Notes under the pieces: generated by a model
The model's input: only the letters and a program-made list of their open reading frames with translations
Told to the model about the DNA's origin: nothing
The model's database searches: none
Part shown: positions 1 to 7,399 of the stretch, piece by piece
Layout: each line of letters begins with the position of its first letter
How positions within the stretch are numbered: the stretch's first letter is position 1
NCBI GenBank assembly: GCA_012511615.1
Contig: JAAZFS010000010.1
Span: forward strand, 1 to 10,052
Direction of reading: 5' to 3'
From: Elusimicrobiota bacterium
GTDB lineage: Bacteria > CG03 > SLGR01
Length of the DNA: 10,052 nt
Position numbers and translations under genes: made by a program

Positions 1-284
1 TCCTAGTCGACTGGCTGCAGTAAGAGAGCTTATGCGGGAGTCAACTAAATAAAATGAATGGGACAAAATCACCTCTGAAGCATAAAGACGAAGAAGAGCT
101 GCTGGGTTTTCTGTTACACCTGCGGCATCAGTGGCCCGGGCCGTATAGGCTCCAGCCAAGGCGGCTACTCGGGGATTAACATCCATATTTAAAATCCGAC
201 CCCCAGTCCTGCCAGCAGAAAATGAAGAAGAAAAACTAAACCTAAGACTATTCCGGATATTATTAAACTTTTAAAGAATTTCAT
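1..284 (-). CDS. PorV/UPF0164-like outer-membrane barrel, 5' part only, with apparent frameshift
   Basis: The ATG at 282-284 overlaps the TGA of the upstream LTD gene (ATGA), so this is the next gene of the operon. It reads MKFFKSLIISGIVLGLVFLL, a clean signal peptide, but that frame stops at TAA 189-191. The frame one base back is open from 270 to the window edge. It reads SAGRTGGRILNM, then MDVNPRVAALAGAYTARATD and TENPAALLRLY. The last two match the start of PorV/FadL-like barrels elsewhere in this window (GGAYTA, NPAG). One extra T in the T5 run at 231-235 would join the two into a normal signal peptide with an S-F-S-A cleavage site. The gene is therefore either frameshifted or misread. 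A short product from the internal ATG at 184-186 would lack an export signal. The 3' end lies outside the window. The family call rests on about 70 residues, but the match to the neighbours is good. Confidence 0.6.
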
Positions 285-1270
285 CGTATTAAAGTCATCT
301 TACCGGACTCGCCGGAAGCATCCTCCATCTCTATATAATAAAAATACTGGCCACTGGCACAAATCTTGCCGGACTTATTTCTACCGTCCCAGTCAAGCAT
401 ATCCATTGCAACATCCTTTTCAAAAACAAGTACTCCATCGGCCGCATAAATCCTCAAGCGTCTGGTTGATTTTTTAAATCCAGCAGGAAGAACTATCCGG
501 GCGCTTTCCCCCTTTTCTGGATAAAAAGGATTGGGATAAACTATTAGTTTACTATCATCAATAGTTGGTGGAGTGGCAAAATACCCCGTTCCTCTACTAA
601 GAGGACCCAAAAACCAATCCCCTACATTGCCAGCTGTAAGAGGAAGACCGGTGACTGAATCTCTTTTCCTCTGTATAGAAAAACCCGGCAGGGCTTTAGG
701 TGGTCCGGGAAGATGTTTCTGGTAATCATCCCTGGTCCAGGATGGATCAGCAGGCGGAGACCAAAAGCCGTGGGCTGTCGCTGAAGAATACTCATGTTGC
801 ATGCAGAAGTTATCGGTATCTCCTCTGAAAAAAATCACTGCATCTACCCAGGTTGTCGTGTCAGTAGAAGTCAGATAAAGGGCACCCTGACCGCTAAAAG
901 GACGACGGTCTCCAGTATCTGGAAATGTGCTATAGAAAACTACTGGCGAAGAATCTGTAATATGGGGATCAGTATGCTTGATGTTAAATTCAAGTACTAT
1001 ATGGGTCCCAGCAGCAAGCTCTACATCTGGAAAAGTAAAAGCATCCCTAAAGTTAGGAGCCGACTGAGGCGATGTATTATAGGCATGAAAAAGTTTTGCC
1101 CCTTTAGGATTTGTATCCTTGGGAACAAAAATCTCAATCCATTTTGTATTAGGTGCGCTCTCATCAAAAGCAATTTCTGTAATATATCCCCAGCCAGCAA
1201 AGAGCGGTGAGGCAGTAAATATTAAGGCGGCAAGTATGCCTGCTATTTTTGTATTCAGAATTTTTCTCAT
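281..1270 (-). CDS. Exported LTD-like protein with C-terminal FlgD/T9SS-type sorting-like domain
   Basis: A 329-residue exported protein. Residues 1-25 are a signal peptide ending SPLFA. Residues about 26-235 resemble a divergent lamin tail domain: it opens with GYITEIAF and KWIEIFVP, has WVDAVIFF in the middle, and closes with GFSIQRK followed by GDWFLGPLSRGTG. This matches the usual LTD order (E-I, W-I-E, later D, then S-x-x-R, then W and G-T). Residues about 238-329 are a beta-sandwich tail of the FlgD-Ig/T9SS type: VYPNPFYP, LRIYAADG, WDGRNKSG, ASGQYFYYIEM and the ending GKMTLIR. Such tails are known to direct surface secretion in Bacteroidota; here that is inference. The gene follows the FadL-like barrel by 3 nt with no convincing Shine-Dalgarno (SD) site, and its TGA overlaps the next ATG, suggesting translational coupling. 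No catalytic motif is visible. The LTD call is less secure than for the protein at 6327-7346. Confidence 0.8.
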   Translation of the reverse strand: MRKILNTKIAGILAALIFTASPLFAGWGYITEIAFDESAPNTKWIEIFVPKDTNPKGAKLFHAYNTSPQSAPNFRDAFTFPDVELAAGTHIVLEFNIKHTDPHITDSSPVVFYSTFPDTGDRRPFSGQGALYLTSTDTTTWVDAVIFFRGDTDNFCMQHEYSSATAHGFWSPPADPSWTRDDYQKHLPGPPKALPGFSIQRKRDSVTGLPLTAGNVGDWFLGPLSRGTGYFATPPTIDDSKLIVYPNPFYPEKGESARIVLPAGFKKSTRRLRIYAADGVLVFEKDVAMDMLDWDGRNKSGKICASGQYFYYIEMEDASGESGKMTLIR

Positions 1271-1273
1271 AAC

Positions 1274-2539
1274 TTAAAAGAGCCACTCAAGACTGGCCAT
1301 GAGTTTCCCCCTGGATTCCGAGACCGTCTTATCTTCATCTAAAACAAAGGGGTTAGCTCCACTATAGGTCCTATACCCAATAGATCCAGCCAGGTCTAAG
1401 AACATATCCCGACTGAGCTCAAAACCCGCACCAGCCGTAAAACTTGTCTGATCAACTGCCCTATCCCCATAGAAGGGCTCATAGGAAAAACCGGTCCTGA
1501 TAGCCGTAGTAAAATTCAGATAATGCTCCGCTCCCACACTAAAACGGGTAGTATCTCTGTAATTTGGATTTATCTTGTCCCCATAGCCGGCGGCAGAAGC
1601 ATCTTTTTCTTCGTAGCGGAATGAACTCCAGTCTGTCCGCTGGATATCTGCGGTAATCAGGGTTCTATCTAGTCCCAGGAAATTATATTGAATTCCTAGT
1701 CCTAGCACCGAAGGCATGGTTAATTCTGCCTTACCTTTAGCCTCGGCCTCTACTGGACTACCCCATTCTTCTTTGCTGGAAGACCAGTAGCTTGTAGTAG
1801 CTTTTCCTTTCCAGCTATCAGTCATGGTGTAAGAAGGAGCAAAAGTTAAACCTATATGGGCTAAATCTCTTTTCAGTGAATAAACTCCACCTAGCTGTAA
1901 AAACATTCCGCTTAAATCCCTATCAGTATCTAAGGATATACGGCTGACCTCATGTTTAATTTCAGACACGCTGCCCTCTGAGCCACCCATAATCATATTC
2001 ATTGAAAGCCCAGCATTTAATTTACCAAAAAGCTTTGACGATGCACCAAGTATCATACGACCAGGTCCACCCTTATTCTCAATCTTGAGGGTATTGGGTT
2101 TACCCAGTGTGTAGGTCTTGTTCTCGCTAGTATAGGCCATATCAAAAAGCTTACTATATCCAAGAGCCAGCCTGAGATTACCCATAGGTAGCATGGCCCC
2201 AACAAGGGGAATATTATAGTTGGATGAAGCGGAACGATATTTATCTCCTCCGGTTACAACCTGACTAGAAAAATTACCATATCCACCTACCATAACTCCC
2301 CGACGCTGCCGGAGAGAAAGAAGTGCCGGATTATAAAACACTCCTGCAATACCATGGGCAGCAGCCATGGAGCTTCCACCCATGGAAAGAGTCCGAGCAT
2401 CAAAGGAAGATATAACATCCCCAGGACCGCCTCCACCCAGGGCAATACTACCACTTCCGGGATAACTCCAGCCATAAACCGGAGAGAAATTTATCATTGC
2501 CGCTATGAAGGCGGCGATTGTCATTATATGAAACTTCAT
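1274..2539 (-). CDS. FadL/PorV-like outer-membrane beta-barrel protein
   Basis: A 421-residue outer-membrane barrel. Residues 1-23 form a signal peptide (ending SPVYG), followed by a glycine-rich N-terminus and then LSMGGSSMAAAHG and FYNPALLSL (N70-P71-A72). This glycine-rich segment plus N-P-A signature marks the OmpP1/FadL and PorV/UPF0164 barrels. The rest is alternating hydrophobic and polar strands with aromatic girdles. The C-terminus KLMASLEWLF ends in Phe, as expected for a BAM-recognised beta-signal. FadL proteins import hydrophobic compounds; PorV-type proteins act in type IX secretion. The sequence alone does not decide between them, and no FadL substrate residues were identified. 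The start is supported by GGAGG 9 nt upstream. It lies 15 nt after the second stop of the interrupted HhH-barrel frame and 3 nt before the LTD-like gene. Confidence 0.85.
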   Translation of the reverse strand: MKFHIMTIAAFIAAMINFSPVYGWSYPGSGSIALGGGGPGDVISSFDARTLSMGGSSMAAAHGIAGVFYNPALLSLRQRRGVMVGGYGNFSSQVVTGGDKYRSASSNYNIPLVGAMLPMGNLRLALGYSKLFDMAYTSENKTYTLGKPNTLKIENKGGPGRMILGASSKLFGKLNAGLSMNMIMGGSEGSVSEIKHEVSRISLDTDRDLSGMFLQLGGVYSLKRDLAHIGLTFAPSYTMTDSWKGKATTSYWSSSKEEWGSPVEAEAKGKAELTMPSVLGLGIQYNFLGLDRTLITADIQRTDWSSFRYEEKDASAAGYGDKINPNYRDTTRFSVGAEHYLNFTTAIRTGFSYEPFYGDRAVDQTSFTAGAGFELSRDMFLDLAGSIGYRTYSGANPFVLDEDKTVSESRGKLMASLEWLF

Positions 2540-2548
2540 TATATTAAT

Positions 2549-2553
2549 CCTCC
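2549..2553 (-). promoter_or_regulatory. Shine-Dalgarno site for the FadL/PorV-like barrel
   Basis: GGAGG lies 9 nt before the ATG at 2537-2539. It fixes that start, although the 99-nt gap upstream could otherwise suggest alternatives. It falls just after the second TAA (2555-2557) of the interrupted upstream frame, which is the normal place for it if that frame was once continuous. Confidence 0.75.
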
Positions 2554-2554
2554 A

Positions 2555-2638
2555 TTACCAGGCCAGATCGTACTGGACTGTAAAAACATTCTTTGCAACC
2601 CTCGTGGCGGGATTATGTGGCGAATACTCGTATTCAAG
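2555..2638 (-). pseudogene. Detached C-terminal beta-strand tail of the HhH-barrel gene
   Basis: Directly after the TAA at 2639-2641, and in the same frame, 27 sense codons follow and end at a second TAA (2555-2557). The translation starts LEYEYSP and ends NVFTVQYDLAW. The ending alternates large hydrophobic residues (F, V, Y, L, W) and finishes on an aromatic, the typical C-terminal strand and beta-signal of an outer-membrane barrel. Counted as coding, it leaves a 15-nt gap with a well-placed GGAGG before the next gene, like the rest of the operon. Replacing the first TAA by a Tyr codon would give KLYLEYEYSP, a plausible strand. I therefore read this as the lost end of the 2639-4726 protein, separated by one nonsense change or one base error, not as true intergenic DNA. 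Confidence 0.75.
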
Positions 2639-4726
2639 TTATAGCTTACCGCCCTTTGAAAATGTAAATACCGGTCGGGTCTTAAATCCGATACCGTGAC
2701 CACTCTCCTGCATAAAGACTCTTGAGAGGATTACAAGCGGATTTGTCGGACGGTAGCGGACCTCAAAATAATTACCGGATTCCGTATCATGATCCCTGAG
2801 GTCAGAGATTTCACTATAATAATCCTGACTTTTTCTTAAGACCGTTCGGAAACGAATCCGATCTGATGCCCTGTGAACTATTTCCATTCTGTGTGAATAC
2901 TCAGTCCTTGGAGAATATCTTACTGCCTGACTTCTGAAAGCCATACTCTCCCTGAAAGTTCCAGTATATCTTAAAAGGAATTTCTTGGTCACATCCCAGG
3001 ACTGCCTGGCCTTGATAGTTGTCCGGTGAGAAAAATCTCCCGCAGATGGTTTAAAATGTTTGATGGGCTCTTGATAGATAATATCTACCTGAGTTGACAT
3101 GCCTTTCTTTGGAGCAATTCTACCCCCTATGCTGTATCTTTCCTCATTTCTTCCGTTATATGTAGCATCATAGCCCTCTCCAAGAAGATCAAAGTAATCG
3201 TGGTCAACCCTCCAGTAATAAATCCAAAAGTTGGCTCTTTCATGATTAGAAAGAAGGGTTAGCCTCATGGCATTACCAGTCTCCCAGCTCCACTCTCTTC
3301 CGGCGGACCAGTCTCTGTTTCCTGCTGCGTCAAGCACTGGATCAAAAGTGTGATAGCTACTAAGACCAAAGTCAGCGAGAAGGCGGTAGTTTCTTACTGA
3401 GTACTCTGCCTCTAAATCAAATATATTTATCTTATCACCCCTGAAGCTTGTGGCATCCTCTTCATGGTCAAGAACCTTGTCATAGCTCTTTGTATATCCC
3501 CCCAGTCCCAAGGTAAGAGAACTAGTTAAGGGCCGGCGGACAATACCACCGTAAACGGTTTCTTTTAAGTAGGGTTCCTGATAAAGGGGATAATTTCCCG
3601 TGTAATAAAAAGTTCTTTCTCTTATACCTACAGAACCATCCTGTTCATTTATGTCATCGGGTTTGATAGCAAACTGTTTCTGAGAGGTAAAGGCAGTTAT
3701 TTCCCAATCACCTGGACGGATTTCTGCAGCAGCACCATAAAAACCGCTGTTGGTCCGGGACCTATCATCAATTCTCAAACCCTTCAAGGTACGAGTCCTG
3801 GTCATAGGCCGGAAAAAATCTAAGCGATAGCTTCCCAATATAAAAGTATCGGCAGGTCCTACATTTCTTACAAGAAGATATCTTGAACCCAGAAAATAGG
3901 AATTGAAATTTCCATAGTTTATTTCTCTGGCTCCATCATAACTTGGTTTGAAATGAGCCGAAGCCTTTCTGGCTGCCTGAAAACCAAACTCTAATTTATT
4001 TCCATAGCGAAGCCGATGCCTCATTTCCATCTCCATGGACTTCTGCTCTCTCTCTGGAAGATTAAAGTAATAGGGATCAAAGGGATACTCCAGGGTTCCC
4101 AAAAGTCGGATATCTCCAGATAGTTCAGCCACATCCTCTTCATCAAGAATGGCTATAAAAGGACTCATTCTCTCAAAGTGATAATCCCCCATGATTTCTC
4201 TAATATCATTTACGCTTTTAAAGCCCCGGAGTTCTTTCCTGAGTTCAATAATTTTCTTTGCTTTTTCAGCATCTACTCCTGGAAGTTCAAGAAGCTGGGA
4301 ATAAACTGCAGTATTTAAATCAAGCGGATTGGTGCGATAGAGTTCCAAACGGGATATGTCCACATCAAATTCAAGGAAATACTCCTCTTCTTCTTCGGCC
4401 ATAATCTCCAGCTCTTCTATTATCTCATCGGCACGAATAAGAGCCCCTGAAGTAACTACCAGATAGGGGGATATATTATCAAAGAGTTTTTTGGTCACTC
4501 CCTCTACTTCCATAAGCTCCTCAATCTTTTCAAAGTAATTATTGAGTTCTCTGAACTTAATTATTTCTTGGGCTAATTCAGAGGAAACACCTGGAAGGTT
4601 GGTAAATTCCTGGACTGTAGAAAGATTCACATCCACCAGAGCAATCCTGCGGGCCTGAGCGGATGGCGAAAACAGAAAGACTAAAAGTCCCGCTACAAAA
4701 ACTGATTTTATAGTTTTATTAAGCAT
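2639..4726 (-). CDS. Two ComEA-type HhH domains fused to a large outer-membrane beta-barrel, truncated by an in-frame TAA
   Basis: A 695-residue protein as read, 723 if read through to the second stop at 2555-2557. Residues 1-25 are a signal peptide ending PSAQA. Two helix-hairpin-helix modules follow: about 31-91 (VDVNLSTVQEFTNLPGV, then EVEGVTKKLF) and about 135-193 (LDLNTAVYSQLLELPGVDAE, then F-K-S-V-N-D-I). Each has the ComEA layout of N-x-x, L-P-G-V hairpin, I-I-x-x-R, then a second hairpin. They are separated by a very acidic stretch at 100-118. From about 205 on the protein is long, aromatic and strand-rich, without globular enzyme motifs. ComEA-type HhH pairs bind double-stranded DNA without sequence preference; combined HhH-barrel proteins are known in Bacteroidota-like genomes, function unclear. 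It probably presents DNA-binding domains at the periplasmic mouth of a pore. The start lies 11 nt after the PorV-HhH gene, with no clear SD. Confidence 0.88.
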   Translation of the reverse strand: MLNKTIKSVFVAGLLVFLFSPSAQARRIALVDVNLSTVQEFTNLPGVSSELAQEIIKFRELNNYFEKIEELMEVEGVTKKLFDNISPYLVVTSGALIRADEIIEELEIMAEEEEEYFLEFDVDISRLELYRTNPLDLNTAVYSQLLELPGVDAEKAKKIIELRKELRGFKSVNDIREIMGDYHFERMSPFIAILDEEDVAELSGDIRLLGTLEYPFDPYYFNLPEREQKSMEMEMRHRLRYGNKLEFGFQAARKASAHFKPSYDGAREINYGNFNSYFLGSRYLLVRNVGPADTFILGSYRLDFFRPMTRTRTLKGLRIDDRSRTNSGFYGAAAEIRPGDWEITAFTSQKQFAIKPDDINEQDGSVGIRERTFYYTGNYPLYQEPYLKETVYGGIVRRPLTSSLTLGLGGYTKSYDKVLDHEEDATSFRGDKINIFDLEAEYSVRNYRLLADFGLSSYHTFDPVLDAAGNRDWSAGREWSWETGNAMRLTLLSNHERANFWIYYWRVDHDYFDLLGEGYDATYNGRNEERYSIGGRIAPKKGMSTQVDIIYQEPIKHFKPSAGDFSHRTTIKARQSWDVTKKFLLRYTGTFRESMAFRSQAVRYSPRTEYSHRMEIVHRASDRIRFRTVLRKSQDYYSEISDLRDHDTESGNYFEVRYRPTNPLVILSRVFMQESGHGIGFKTRPVFTFSKGGKL

Positions 4727-4737
4727 CCGAAGAATCT

Positions 4738-6288
4738 TTATCTAACCCTCTCTATCACCGCAGACTCCCTCAGTTTATTGAGCATAGACCGTTGCATGCC
4801 TGGAACCTTATTCAAATCATTCCAGGAGGAAAAATAACCCCGGGAATCGCGATAGCGAACAATATTTCTTGCCAAGACTGCCGGTATTCCAGCGCTCCGC
4901 AAGCTAGCTGCATCTGCAGTATTTATATTAATTTTCGCAGGAGGGGCAGTATCCTCAACTTTTTTTACAGATTCCGGTTCGGGCTCAACTACTGGCTTTG
5001 CTTCCGGCTCTGGTTCTGATACTGGCAGGGGTTCTGGCTCTATTTCAGGCTCAACTTCTACCTTTTCTTCGGTAAGAGCTTCCTCTTCTTCTTGGAGATG
5101 AAGTTCTTCCATAGCATCGGAATATCCATAATCTGGTCTTCCCCAGCGATAGGAGACTTCCTCTATAACAGTTTCACCATCTACTGTCATATAGTTACGG
5201 AAGCTACTGTACATATTTCTTGTCACTCCCGGCACTCTCATAATATCTCTTACGCTACGAAAATCCCCAGTCTTATCGCGGTATTCAACAATCCTGCCTG
5301 ACACCGTTGGTCCAAGCCCGGGTATTGCAGAAAGTTCATCCACATTAGCCGTATTGATGTTAATCATTATCTCTGGCTCGACCTCGTCCTCTTCAACGTA
5401 TTCTTCAGCCACCACCCTTACTCTAGGCTGGGTCGCAGCTCCAAATCTTGCCTGAAGGGCAAAAAGATGCTGAGCATCAAGAGTATGATGATTTCTGAAT
5501 GCGTAGTTTAAGCTGAAAATCCCAATATTTGCCCCGAAGCCGAGTGAGAGACGGGCTGGACGGGTTTGCATGCCGGTCCTTAGAAGAAAATTGCTGGCCA
5601 GGGGAAACTCTAAGCCTATTCTCTGCTCCCAGTCCTTATCGGGAACCTTGTGCATATCAAAAGAAACAGCTACTCCATCTATCGGTGTAGCATAAAGACC
5701 TACCATATATCTCTGTTCAAGATCTTCGGGAGGTGAGGAAAGAAGTTTGGGACGGTTTATGTTGTAGGCGACTCCACCGATGCTGAAATTTTCACTAACA
5801 TTTCCTAAAAATCCCACATCCATAGCAAAGACTCCGCCAGAACCACCGTCATTTCCAATTTTAATTCCACTACTCTTTAGGTTGGTTCCGAAGTATATTC
5901 CATCTTGGAGGGCCGAAGAGAAAGAAAGCCTTAGATCGGTCTCTTTATAATCTGAGAATCCAAAAGATGAAAAACCAAAACCCCAGGAGCCCAGATTCAT
6001 TGTCGGAATCACTGCCGCAAAATTCATCTGGCCCAAATCGCCCATTCCATATAGTGAGGTATAAGAAGTATCAACCTGTATGTTTCTAACTAATCTCAAG
6101 CCTGCTGGGTTCCACCAAATTGCCTCAATATCATCAGAGACCGCCGTATAGGCGCCACCTAGGGCAGTGCTCCTGCCTCCCCTCTCCTGAAACTCAAATG
6201 CAGCCTGGGATTGACCCGGACCCATAAGTAGGATAAAGGCGGTGATTAGGGCCGCCCCTATAAATTTATTTGAAAGGATAGACTTCAT
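4738..6288 (-). CDS. PorV-like barrel fused to two ComEA-type HhH DNA-binding domains
   Basis: I place the start at ATG 6286-6288 because GGAGGAG stands just upstream and the product then begins with a clean signal peptide (MKSILSNKFIGAALITAF, cleavage near SQAA). An in-frame ATG at 6322-6324 would add 12 charged residues and leave only 2 nt to the gene before it. The protein has 516 residues. About 30-290 is a PorV/UPF0164-like barrel with ALGGAYTAVSDD and WWNPAGL (N60-P61-A62-G63). HhH1 spans about 308-368 (ININTANVDELSAIPGLG, R-D-I-M-R-V-P-G-V). A Glu/Pro-rich linker fills 410-440. HhH2 spans about 453-513 (ININTADAASLRSAGIPA, N-K-V-P-G-M). HhH1 is nearly canonical ComEA; HhH2 has S-A-G-I-P in place of the usual L-P-G-I-G. 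It probably sits in the outer membrane with tethered DNA-binding modules, next to a second HhH-barrel gene. Confidence 0.88.
   Translation of the reverse strand: MKSILSNKFIGAALITAFILLMGPGQSQAAFEFQERGGRSTALGGAYTAVSDDIEAIWWNPAGLRLVRNIQVDTSYTSLYGMGDLGQMNFAAVIPTMNLGSWGFGFSSFGFSDYKETDLRLSFSSALQDGIYFGTNLKSSGIKIGNDGGSGGVFAMDVGFLGNVSENFSIGGVAYNINRPKLLSSPPEDLEQRYMVGLYATPIDGVAVSFDMHKVPDKDWEQRIGLEFPLASNFLLRTGMQTRPARLSLGFGANIGIFSLNYAFRNHHTLDAQHLFALQARFGAATQPRVRVVAEEYVEEDEVEPEIMININTANVDELSAIPGLGPTVSGRIVEYRDKTGDFRSVRDIMRVPGVTRNMYSSFRNYMTVDGETVIEEVSYRWGRPDYGYSDAMEELHLQEEEEALTEEKVEVEPEIEPEPLPVSEPEPEAKPVVEPEPESVKKVEDTAPPAKININTADAASLRSAGIPAVLARNIVRYRDSRGYFSSWNDLNKVPGMQRSMLNKLRESAVIERVR
4969..5061 (-). repeat. 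Glu-Pro repeat linker inside the PorV-HhH gene
   Basis: These bases encode about 31 residues of repeated E-P units (EPEIEPEPLPVSEPEPEAKP, then VVEPEPES), built from recurring GGCTCTGG/GGTTCTGG-like hexamers on the plus strand. Such stiff, extended E/P linkers resemble the TonB periplasmic spacer. Here it separates HhH1 from HhH2 and could hold the second DNA-binding module well away from the barrel. Low-complexity coding like this is prone to length change. Confidence 0.7.
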
Positions 6289-6290
6289 TT

Positions 6291-6297
6291 CTCCTCC
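6291..6297 (-). promoter_or_regulatory. Shine-Dalgarno site that decides the PorV-HhH start
   Basis: GGAGGAG lies 2 nt before the ATG at 6286-6288, with its GGAGG core 4 nt away: strong pairing but short spacing. The alternative upstream ATG (6322-6324) has only a weaker AGGA about 10 nt away. Both are possible; the signal peptide favours the downstream start. Confidence 0.5.
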
Positions 6298-6326
6298 GAT
6301 TAATCTCTCTTTATATTTAAACATCT

Positions 6327-7346
6327 TTAGAATTTCCTGCCTAGGACCACCGGAGCCTGTTTCTCAGTTATTGCCCCACCGCCTTCCTCTTCCATTTTCA
6401 TATGGACAATATAAATTCCCATAGGCAGAATTTCGCCATAATCGTCAGCCCCATCCCAGTCAGCATAATCCCAGCCGTCAGAGACTACGGCAGTATATTT
6501 CAAGTGGTTTCTAACTGGATATCCGTGAGTATTATAAATAGTTATGGTCACGAAGACCTCATTTTCTCCTAGGTTTCTATATGCAATTTGGGCTTGATTA
6601 GGAGTCTTTTCACCCAGTGGGAAAAAAGGTGAGTCCTCCACTTTTAAATGTGATGTTGGCATATCCGGAGGGATAACCACCATTCCATAAACACTGTTTT
6701 GCTGGCGGGGCGTGCCATAAATGTCTCCACCTTGATGGTCCTTCATATAAGGTGGCACGATATCAGATCGGTAGGTTTTCCAACTGCTCCGCTCATTACT
6801 TTTGAGCTCTGGTTTAACCTTTTCCATACTGTAGCGCTTATCATTATCACCCGCAAACCAACCGGCAGAACAATCTAGTTCATCTATTATATTGTCTGAA
6901 GCATCTTTTAATATAATATGCTCCCCATTAACTGCCAAAAATTGGTATAAATAAGATGAACGGAAATCGTCCATTACTGGTGTTGAGGTTGATGTAACCA
7001 TCGCAGGATCCTTTTTAGTAGAACCGATTCTCTGCATTAGATAATAATCGCCCGCCTTAATGGTTGAACTAATAAGAAGTTGGTAAGGAGAAGCATTATT
7101 CTTGATAACCACTTCCTTGCTCGTGTCCTCCGCGCCATTTCTTATTCGGACGACTTTCCAATCTTCAAGACAAATATCATTATCAGTGGTATTATAAAGT
7201 TCTATCCAGGCACAACTTTGAGCATTCTGAGTCCTCCAGGCAATCTCGTTAAAGACAACATCACCAGGTGAGGCGGCTGACAAACTTATTACTGAAAGGC
7301 AGGTACAAAGTATGGCGGAAGTTAAAAGCTTAATATTAAATTTCAT
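6327..7346 (-). CDS. Exported lamin-tail-domain protein with C-terminal FlgD/T9SS-type domain
   Basis: A 339-residue protein with signal peptide 1-25 (ending SLSAA). Residues about 28-220 are a good lamin tail domain: VVFNEIAW (30-37), CAWIELYNTTDNDICLEDW (45-63), KAGDYYLMQR (98-106), GEHIILKDASDNIIDEL (141-157), then RYSMEKVKP, a W at 189 and the closing YGTPRQQNS (210-218). LTD is an immunoglobulin-like beta domain, found in bacteria mostly in exported proteins and often near hydrolases or nucleases. Residues about 232-339 form a FlgD-Ig/T9SS-like tail: DSPFFPLGE, VTITIYNTHGYPVRN, DWDGADDYG, PMGIYIVHM and the ending APVVLGRKF. It is the first gene after the likely internal promoter and has AAGGAG 7 nt from its ATG. 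Cys14 and Cys16 lie in the hydrophobic stretch of the signal peptide and do not form a lipobox. No catalytic residues were seen; it is probably an adhesive or scaffold protein. Confidence 0.87.
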   Translation of the reverse strand: MKFNIKLLTSAILCTCLSVISLSAASPGDVVFNEIAWRTQNAQSCAWIELYNTTDNDICLEDWKVVRIRNGAEDTSKEVVIKNNASPYQLLISSTIKAGDYYLMQRIGSTKKDPAMVTSTSTPVMDDFRSSYLYQFLAVNGEHIILKDASDNIIDELDCSAGWFAGDNDKRYSMEKVKPELKSNERSSWKTYRSDIVPPYMKDHQGGDIYGTPRQQNSVYGMVVIPPDMPTSHLKVEDSPFFPLGEKTPNQAQIAYRNLGENEVFVTITIYNTHGYPVRNHLKYTAVVSDGWDYADWDGADDYGEILPMGIYIVHMKMEEEGGGAITEKQAPVVLGRKF

Positions 7347-7353
7347 ATATATT

Positions 7354-7359
7354 CTCCTT
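7354..7359 (-). promoter_or_regulatory. Shine-Dalgarno site for the LTD gene
   Basis: AAGGAG lies 7 nt before the ATG at 7344-7346, the best-placed ribosome site in the window. It fits the first gene of a separate transcript, while the genes that overlap their upstream neighbour lack such sites. Confidence 0.8.
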
Positions 7360-7371
7360 AGAAAGCCCTAC

Positions 7372-7391
7372 CCCCTATTTAAGTAGAGGGG
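7372..7391 (-). other. Small GC-rich hairpin in the predicted 5' leader
   Basis: On the minus strand CCCCT (7387-7391) can pair with AGGGG (7372-7376) around a 10-nt loop, in an otherwise AT-rich gap. It would lie within a few nt of the 5' end of a transcript from the promoter at 7400-7428, upstream of the SD site. It has no U-run after it, so it is not an intrinsic terminator; a 5' stabilising stem is possible. A five-pair stem may also be chance. Confidence 0.3.
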
Positions 7392-7399
7392 TGCTTATT

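Noticed and set aside
225..240. Programmed -1 frameshift at the T5 run
   Set aside because: There is no proper X-XXY-YYZ heptamer, no downstream stem that I can see, and a shift inside a signal peptide would be without clear precedent. An error or mutation is simpler.
794..1210. Plus-strand open frame of 138 codons
   Set aside because: It lies wholly inside the LTD-like gene on the other strand, has no SD site, and its product is Cys/Lys-rich with no domain; it is antisense to well-supported coding.
2639..2641. TAA recoded as a sense codon
   Set aside because: TAA clearly ends other genes here, including in the TAATG overlap at 8390-8394, so genetic code change is excluded and the context gives no recoding signal.
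2354..2644. Plus-strand open frame of 96 codons reaching into the 99-nt gap
   Set aside because: It is antisense to the FadL-like gene and to the detached barrel tail, which explains the gap better; no recognisable product.
4792..5301. Two plus-strand open frames opposite the HhH and Glu/Pro region
   Set aside because: These are shadows of biased E/P coding on the minus strand, with Cys- and Phe-rich low-complexity products.
6289..6324. Upstream start adding MFKYKERLIGGE to the PorV-HhH protein
   Set aside because: It puts a charged 12-residue extension before the signal peptide and has a weaker ribosome site than the GGAGGAG before 6288. It remains possible because it sits only 2 nt after the previous stop.
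7372..7391. Intrinsic terminator after the MBL gene
   Set aside because: The stem has only five pairs and no U-run follows, so it is listed as a leader hairpin instead.
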